The position numbers and the translations under genes are program-made. DNA of 12,651 bases from Euperipatoides rowelli (taxonomy: Eukaryota > Onychophora > Udeonychophora > Euonychophora > Peripatopsidae), in assembly GCA_003024985.2 (NCBI GenBank), contig PXIH01S0007775.1, one strand, 5' to 3'. Each line of letters begins with the position of its first letter. The first letter of the stretch is position 1. The notes beneath the pieces are model-generated. The model was not told the DNA's origin and searched no databases. It was given only the letters and a program-made list of their open reading frames with translations. Of the stretch, positions 8,789-12,651 are shown piece after piece.

Positions 8789-9229
8789 AAAGTAGGGGGG
8801 GGGGGATTCATAAAGAGAACACGTGTAGGCTGTAATCTGAAATTTTAAAAGATAAAACCATTTAATTATAGTACTCTAAATTTTAAAAAAAATCGAATTA
8901 CAAATGGTCATAAACCAAAAATATTAAAATTTTAAAGCAAATTGTATTATAAAATGTGTAAAAGATCGCTACAGCAAAATCTATCGCTGTTAAAAAAAAA
9001 TCTTGACAGAATACATCAAAGAAAAGGGTTTAAATCTTCTAATCAATTAAAACTATCTAATTAATAAAAACAATTGACAAATCAAAATATTAAAGAATTT
9101 TAAATCATAATAATTCAAAATTAAATGTTATACTCGTCTGAAATAAAAGACGTGGTTGGATAATGACTCGCTAAGTTGCTAGGATTAAAAGGAAAAATTC
9201 TCAATTTTTATTAGCTGTTCAAAAATTGT

Positions 9230-9331
9230 GTGTCACATGACACAACCAATAAGGAGCCTTATTTTCACCTCATTTCAATATTCCAAGATATTTGTTTAAA
9301 AAAGAGCTTTTATAAAGCCTGATTTTATTGG
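9230..9331. promoter_or_regulatory. Possible promoter-like motif cluster (E/M-box, CCAAT, TATAAAG)
   Basis: GTGTCA-CA-TGACAC (9230-9243) is a near-palindrome containing a TCACATGA M-box-like core. It is followed by CCAAT at 9246-9250, TATAAAG near 9311 and an inverted CCAAT (ATTGG) at 9327-9331. The motifs are short and the DNA is AT-rich, so chance is a fair explanation. No gene start follows within the same contig. Confidence 0.2.
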
Positions 9332-9548
9332 TTGAGGCAGTATTCTATTCAGATTTTTGTGAATTTATTTTATTTTTACAATGGAATTTCGCCTTTTTAA
9401 GTCTATTTTTTAAATTATTTTGATAAAAATTTATTTAGCTAGGTTCAATAAATATGATATTTTGATAGTAAAAAATGTAATATTTATGTCAAATTTGGTA
9501 CCATTGTATTCAGAAATAACCGGAAATTTTAAAAATGTTAAAATATAA

Positions 9549-9599
9549 AAATCGATTTTTCGAGCCATTTTGAGTTTTCTTGGCCGTGTCTTCCCTTAA
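9549..9599 (-). mobile_element. Terminus of a TTAA-type DNA transposon (reads leftward)
   Basis: On the minus strand from 9599 the sequence reads TTAAGGGAAGACACGGCC, then AAACTCAAAATGGCTCG and an A-rich stretch. A TTAA target followed by G-rich ends is seen in Kolobok-type elements; piggyBac elements also use TTAA. The opposite end was not found to the left, so this is a fragment or solo end. Confidence 0.35.
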
Positions 9600-9753
9600 T
9601 AACATATTTGAAAAACAACAAAACAAATAAATTTTAAAAGGGAATAAAATGGATGAAATTATAAGGTAATAAATTCTAACGTACGACTCCTCTCTCTTTT
9701 CTTTTCCCCTTTCTCACCCAAACCAATTGTCTGATTCAAAGCATGCTCTTAAT

Positions 9754-9783
9754 TTAAGGGGACGATGAGTCGAAAAAAAAATG
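9754..9783 (+). mobile_element. Second TTAA-GGG terminus (reads rightward)
   Basis: TTAAGGGGACGATGAGTCG followed by an A run resembles the terminus at 9599 in opposite orientation: both have TTAAGGG, a short G/A/C segment and a CGAAAAA run. The two ends point away from each other with about 155 bp between them. No matching right-hand end was seen downstream in the contig. Confidence 0.33.
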
Positions 9784-10049
9784 TCATAAAAAATGACCAA
9801 TTTATTGATTTCTAGTTTATTAATATTTAAGCATAATTATTAATCTTTCCTGCTTCAAAAAAACTAAGTTTTATTAATATATTCCTAAAAAAAGTTTATT
9901 AAAATGGAAATTATTAGTACCTACTTTTGTTTGTTTTAATCGTTTTTGTTCAAAATGCATATAAAATGCTCTAACTTTGGATTCGATTATGTTCGTCATG
10001 GCTGCAATTTCTTTTGTAAAACACCTTTAACCTTTGTTTACCAAGTCTG

Positions 10050-10194
10050 TGACGTCAAATTTGAAAGAAAATACGATAATAATTCTCTGTGATTGGATAA
10101 AAATAAGTTCTAGATACTTTTTTTTTAATTAAATATGAACGCAAGAATATAAAGGTTTTTAAAGCTCTATGATGATTTGATGTAATTTGATTGG
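10050..10194. promoter_or_regulatory. Palindromic CRE (TGACGTCA) with two inverted CCAAT boxes
   Basis: TGACGTCA at 10050-10057 is a full consensus cAMP-response element. ATTGG follows at 10092-10096 and 10190-10194. CRE plus CCAAT is a common promoter combination in animals, and CpG sites are scarce here, which makes the full CRE stand out. No transcription start or gene can be tied to it. Confidence 0.25.
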
Positions 10195-10926
10195 TCAAAA
10201 TCCCAACGATAACGTGAACTATATCGTACTGTACTATCATAGTCAACTTCCTGCATGATTTGAATGATTAGCGCTATTTCAAAATCATGCATTGCAAATT
10301 CAGCTATAAACACGACCATTGTGATATCTGTTTCGCAACACATATCGGAAAAGGATTTGCTATGTCCGTGTAAATGTGGCTTTAGATGGCTCCTAATGGT
10401 CCAGTCATAATTGATGGGCTACTTTTTTTTTATCACATCAGAGAATAACCTACCAATTACATTTTAATTTGCTAATTGTGTAGGTTGTGTACTTATTTTT
10501 CTTGTTTATTACTCCACAATGTACAATAGTTTGGTATCAAGCCCTTTAAGTAATAAATATTATAGTTCACCTTAAAAATGCAAATAATAGATCACAACAC
10601 TATAGCAGAGACTACCAAAAAAATATAGTTCTCACAATTTCATATTTAATGTACAGTGTGTGTACTTTCACAATTATTTTTAATATTTTTTTGTATAAAA
10701 TCTTAAGTCAATATATTGCAGTGGATATAATTAGGGAAGGGGGGCTTAGTGCTGCATAGTTATTTAGCAAAATATAAAATGGTTTTCAGCTAACCAATCT
10801 TTTATTTTATTTAGTACGTTTTGAAAGCAATAAAGAAAAATGTATAAAAGTACTGTACTTTAATAATGCATAAAACTAGGAAAAGAATGAGTAAATAATA
10901 CTTTTAATTAAATAAATATTTGTTTA

Positions 10927-10927
10927 N
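10927..10927. other. Assembly gap (single N)
   Basis: The sequence immediately after this N repeats the 58 bases that precede the N at 8788, so the gap is probably an artefact of contig order. Confidence 0.85.
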
Positions 10928-10985
10928 ATTTCTTAATTACCTTATTTTAATTACATCTTAATCTTAACCCGACACCTATAATATG
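10928..10985. repeat. 58-bp exact repeat, copy 2, starting at an N gap
   Basis: Identical to 8730-8787. After it the sequence continues CATACAGTAAACG, which is probably the true continuation of the contig that ends at 8787. Confidence 0.93.
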
Positions 10986-11117
10986 CATACAGTAAACGCC
11001 TTACCCAATTGTGGGATAGAACCAAGGCTTATCATTACTAGCTACAACAGATAATTATGTACAATATTTATTTTATATGATTAATATAACAGTATAATTA
11101 GACTAATATGGATTTTC

Positions 11118-11145
11118 TTAATGTACAATATCTACAGTACATTAA
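11118..11145. repeat. Perfect 9-bp inverted repeat, 10-nt loop
   Basis: TTAATGTAC (11118-11126) is the reverse complement of 11137-11145. It lies in a region rich in TACAGTA and TACTGTA variants. No role is evident. Confidence 0.6.
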
Positions 11146-11622
11146 TATTATGTTGATATAAAACAAATAGAAACATACTGTATATATGCAACTTTACTAT
11201 GCATTTTATGGTGGTTTGAATACATAATTGATGGTCATATGTTTCATGGATTGCTGTATAGTACTTTAGAATGCTGTCTAAGAATGCCACCTTTATTTCT
11301 CAGCCAAAGTTAGGTAAAGAGTGCCGTTATCAAACAAGCGGCATCACCACACATACCTTTTGATCATTCTGTAAGAAATCACAATCTGTGCCATGTAAAG
11401 GCCCCTCCTTATTTTTATTTCATCTAATCTGTATTTACCTGATGCAAAAGATATTTAAAGCTTGGGATAATGAAATGCAGAAGAAGCCATGAGTAACTCA
11501 GGAACTGTCAAAGAAAATATCATTAGCTAACTATGATCTACTTGGAAGATAACTGAAAAGCAAATGATAAATACATAACTTTGATGAACCTTATCAATAT
11601 GTAAAATGAACTTTTCTGCTAA

Positions 11623-11655
11623 TCAACATTTCAATTAAGTGGATTGAAATGTTGA
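11623..11655. repeat. Perfect 13-bp inverted repeat, 7-nt loop
   Basis: TCAACATTTCAAT (11623-11635) is the exact reverse complement of 11643-11655, with TAAGTGG as the loop. It is the longest uninterrupted stem with a short loop in the window. It is too short for a typical microRNA precursor and I see no flanking extension. Confidence 0.85.
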
Positions 11656-12511
11656 ATTATCATTGATCTGGGTTACTAGTCACAAACTCATCAATTGGCT
11701 TCTTCTGACCTCCTAATAGAACATACTGTAGGCTGGAGTGAAGGCAAACCAAGACCAGGTTGTAGGATTCAAATCTCATTGGACTAATGTGGATATTTTC
11801 TGGATTAAAATTAAGGGAATTCATTTAAATATTCTGAATCCTTTGTCACTCCTGGATTAGGTATAAAAGCTATTCATAGACTTTTATTGAGGTTTCATTT
11901 GCCAACCAGCGCTTTTTTCCACCCTCAACTACCAATCACTTGTGTTGGCAGCCACTTGTTTCTAGTCCCGATACCAGCTGCAAAAGAATGCACCTAATAT
12001 GTTCCAGAGATACTGGAATTGTATGCTACTATATCTCCTATCATAATCTCTGCTAAGTTCCTGGAGTGCTATACGAAGACACGGACTCTCAAAACCTTTG
12101 ACAACTGAGCTTTAAACCAATTTTCAGTAAGATTATAACGAGAATGCCTGGACTTTAAGAGTAATTGCCATAAGAACTATTACCTAAGTATTTTAACATC
12201 ATTCAAATGAGCTCCTAATGCCAAACATTCATGTTATATTAATTTCTGAATATTAATATACAAATGTTAAATAATGTATTATATATAACCAAAAGAAATG
12301 TTAATAACTACACCAGGTCCCCAGTTTAACGTAGTCTAAATAGTGTTTGTTCATATTTGCGTTGATAATTAATTGCTACTCATTTTCATACAACACTTTT
12401 GTGTGTCCGCATTAGGGGTCTGCGAGCAGGAGAATTTTATAAACGAGTCGAGTTTTAGCGAGTATACTAAGATTCAAGTATTTTTGAGTTTCGTCACAAT
12501 ATGTACTACAC

Positions 12512-12651
12512 CAGGGGTATCAACTAATTTTTACATAAGCTCTACCTTGTCAGGAAATTCACCCACATTTTACTTTTTCAAAAATTGAGGTGTAAGAGAC
12601 ACGACTCCAGTCTAAAATTCCAGGGAAGGGGGAGGGGGGCAAAAGGGGGTG
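12512..12651 (+). mobile_element. Possible hAT-like element left terminus, running off the window
   Basis: CAGGGGTATCAACTAATTTT at 12512 resembles the CAGGGGTGTCAAACT-type ends of hAT-superfamily elements. The right end would be beyond the window, so neither the inverted repeat nor a target duplication (candidate left copy 12504-12511, TACTACAC) can be tested here. ACTACACCAGG also occurs at 12307-12317, which may be chance or an older related insertion. Confidence 0.4.
12623..12649 (+). other. Putative G-quadruplex motif
   Basis: Four G runs (3, 5, 6 and 5 Gs) are separated by loops of 2, 1 and 5 bases at the extreme right of the window, satisfying the usual G3+N1-7 rule. It is striking in such an AT-rich region and may belong to the element entered at 12512. 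Confidence 0.7.

Larger units (their letters stand above)
8789..10926. other. Probable misplaced contig (2,138 bp)
   Basis: This segment is bounded by single Ns, and the contigs on either side of it share 58 identical terminal bases, so they can be joined without it. It begins next to an 11-G run. It contains two TTAA-GGG termini and a few CCAAT- and CRE-like motifs, and no open frame longer than about 63 codons that looks like a gene. It may come from elsewhere or be an alternative assembly path. Its orientation and location should not be trusted. Confidence 0.75.
4130..12651 (+). other. Presumed TP53BP1 downstream intron; no further exon recognised
   Basis: The phase predicts that the next exon starts with the last two bases of a codon and encodes a BRCT2 core like FDVVVTD followed later by VVS-x-EW. 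I looked for such sequence in the + frames after plausible AG acceptors and found none. The stretch holds a hAT-like MITE, a second inverted-repeat element, several hairpins, three gaps and long AT-rich segments. About 5360-6780, 7400-8700 and 10990-12500 contain nothing I can name apart from the small repeats listed. The last exon may lie right of the window, in a gap, or be too diverged to see. Confidence 0.5.

Noticed and set aside
8056-10246. Short minus-strand open frames at 8056-8238 and 10055-10246
   Set aside because: About 60 codons each, Ile/Phe-rich as expected for AT-rich DNA, no domain or start context; the second lies in the doubtful contig.
11725-11780. tRNA-like A and B boxes (GGATTCAAATCTC near 11766)
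   Set aside because: The B-box match is partial, the A box is poor and no cloverleaf stem pairs are seen.
11861-11900. TATA box (TATAAAAG) as a promoter
   Set aside because: Such words are expected by chance in AT-rich DNA (another at about 10843), and no initiator or coding start follows.
12417-12588. Possible next TP53BP1 exon after the AG at 12416
   Set aside because: The phase fits and the peptide starts GV as in human 53BP1, but the following residues lack the BRCT core strand and the conserved Trp helix, and the frame crosses a hAT-like end.

Overview
The window is low-G+C (about 30% by eye) eukaryotic DNA, almost all non-coding. The only protein-coding sequence I can defend is two short exons on the + strand, 1100-1173 and 3984-4129. 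They splice in phase and encode part of the C-terminal tandem BRCT region of a TP53BP1 (53BP1) homologue. The match to the human protein, as I recall it, is clear but only about half identical over the first exon. With the AT-rich composition, the mix of mobile-element ends and the fragmented assembly, this suggests a non-vertebrate animal, perhaps a marine invertebrate. I cannot name the species.

Layout: 1-487 is a tandem array of about 5.5 copies of an 87-bp unit. 488-1099 is non-coding and presumed intronic; it contains a 47-bp tandem duplication just upstream of the first exon. The intron between the exons (1174-3983) contains a GC-richer block of consecutive hairpins ending in (CTGAA)4, which resembles the 3' end of a SINE or LINE. 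After the second exon no further exon was recognised to the end of the window. That stretch holds a 284-bp hAT-like MITE (4236-4519), a truncated minisatellite at a gap (4909-4988), a 234-bp element with perfect 16-bp terminal inverted repeats (6784-7017), two outward TTAA-GGG termini (near 9599 and 9754), several perfect hairpins, a possible hAT terminus (12512) and a potential G-quadruplex at the right edge.

The sequence is a scaffold with four single-N gaps (1612, 4989, 8788, 10927). The 58 bases that end exactly at the N at 8788 are identical to the 58 bases that start right after the N at 10927. The simplest reading is that these two contigs abut, and that the 2,138-bp contig between them (8789-10926) is misplaced or is an assembly alternative. 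Anything found in 8789-10926 may therefore not belong to this locus.

There is no operon or multi-gene system here. The biology is one DNA-damage-response gene fragment whose introns are filled with repeats and decayed transposons. I found no convincing new system; the most unusual items are the structured tailed element, the 29-codon-period array and the assembly overlap.
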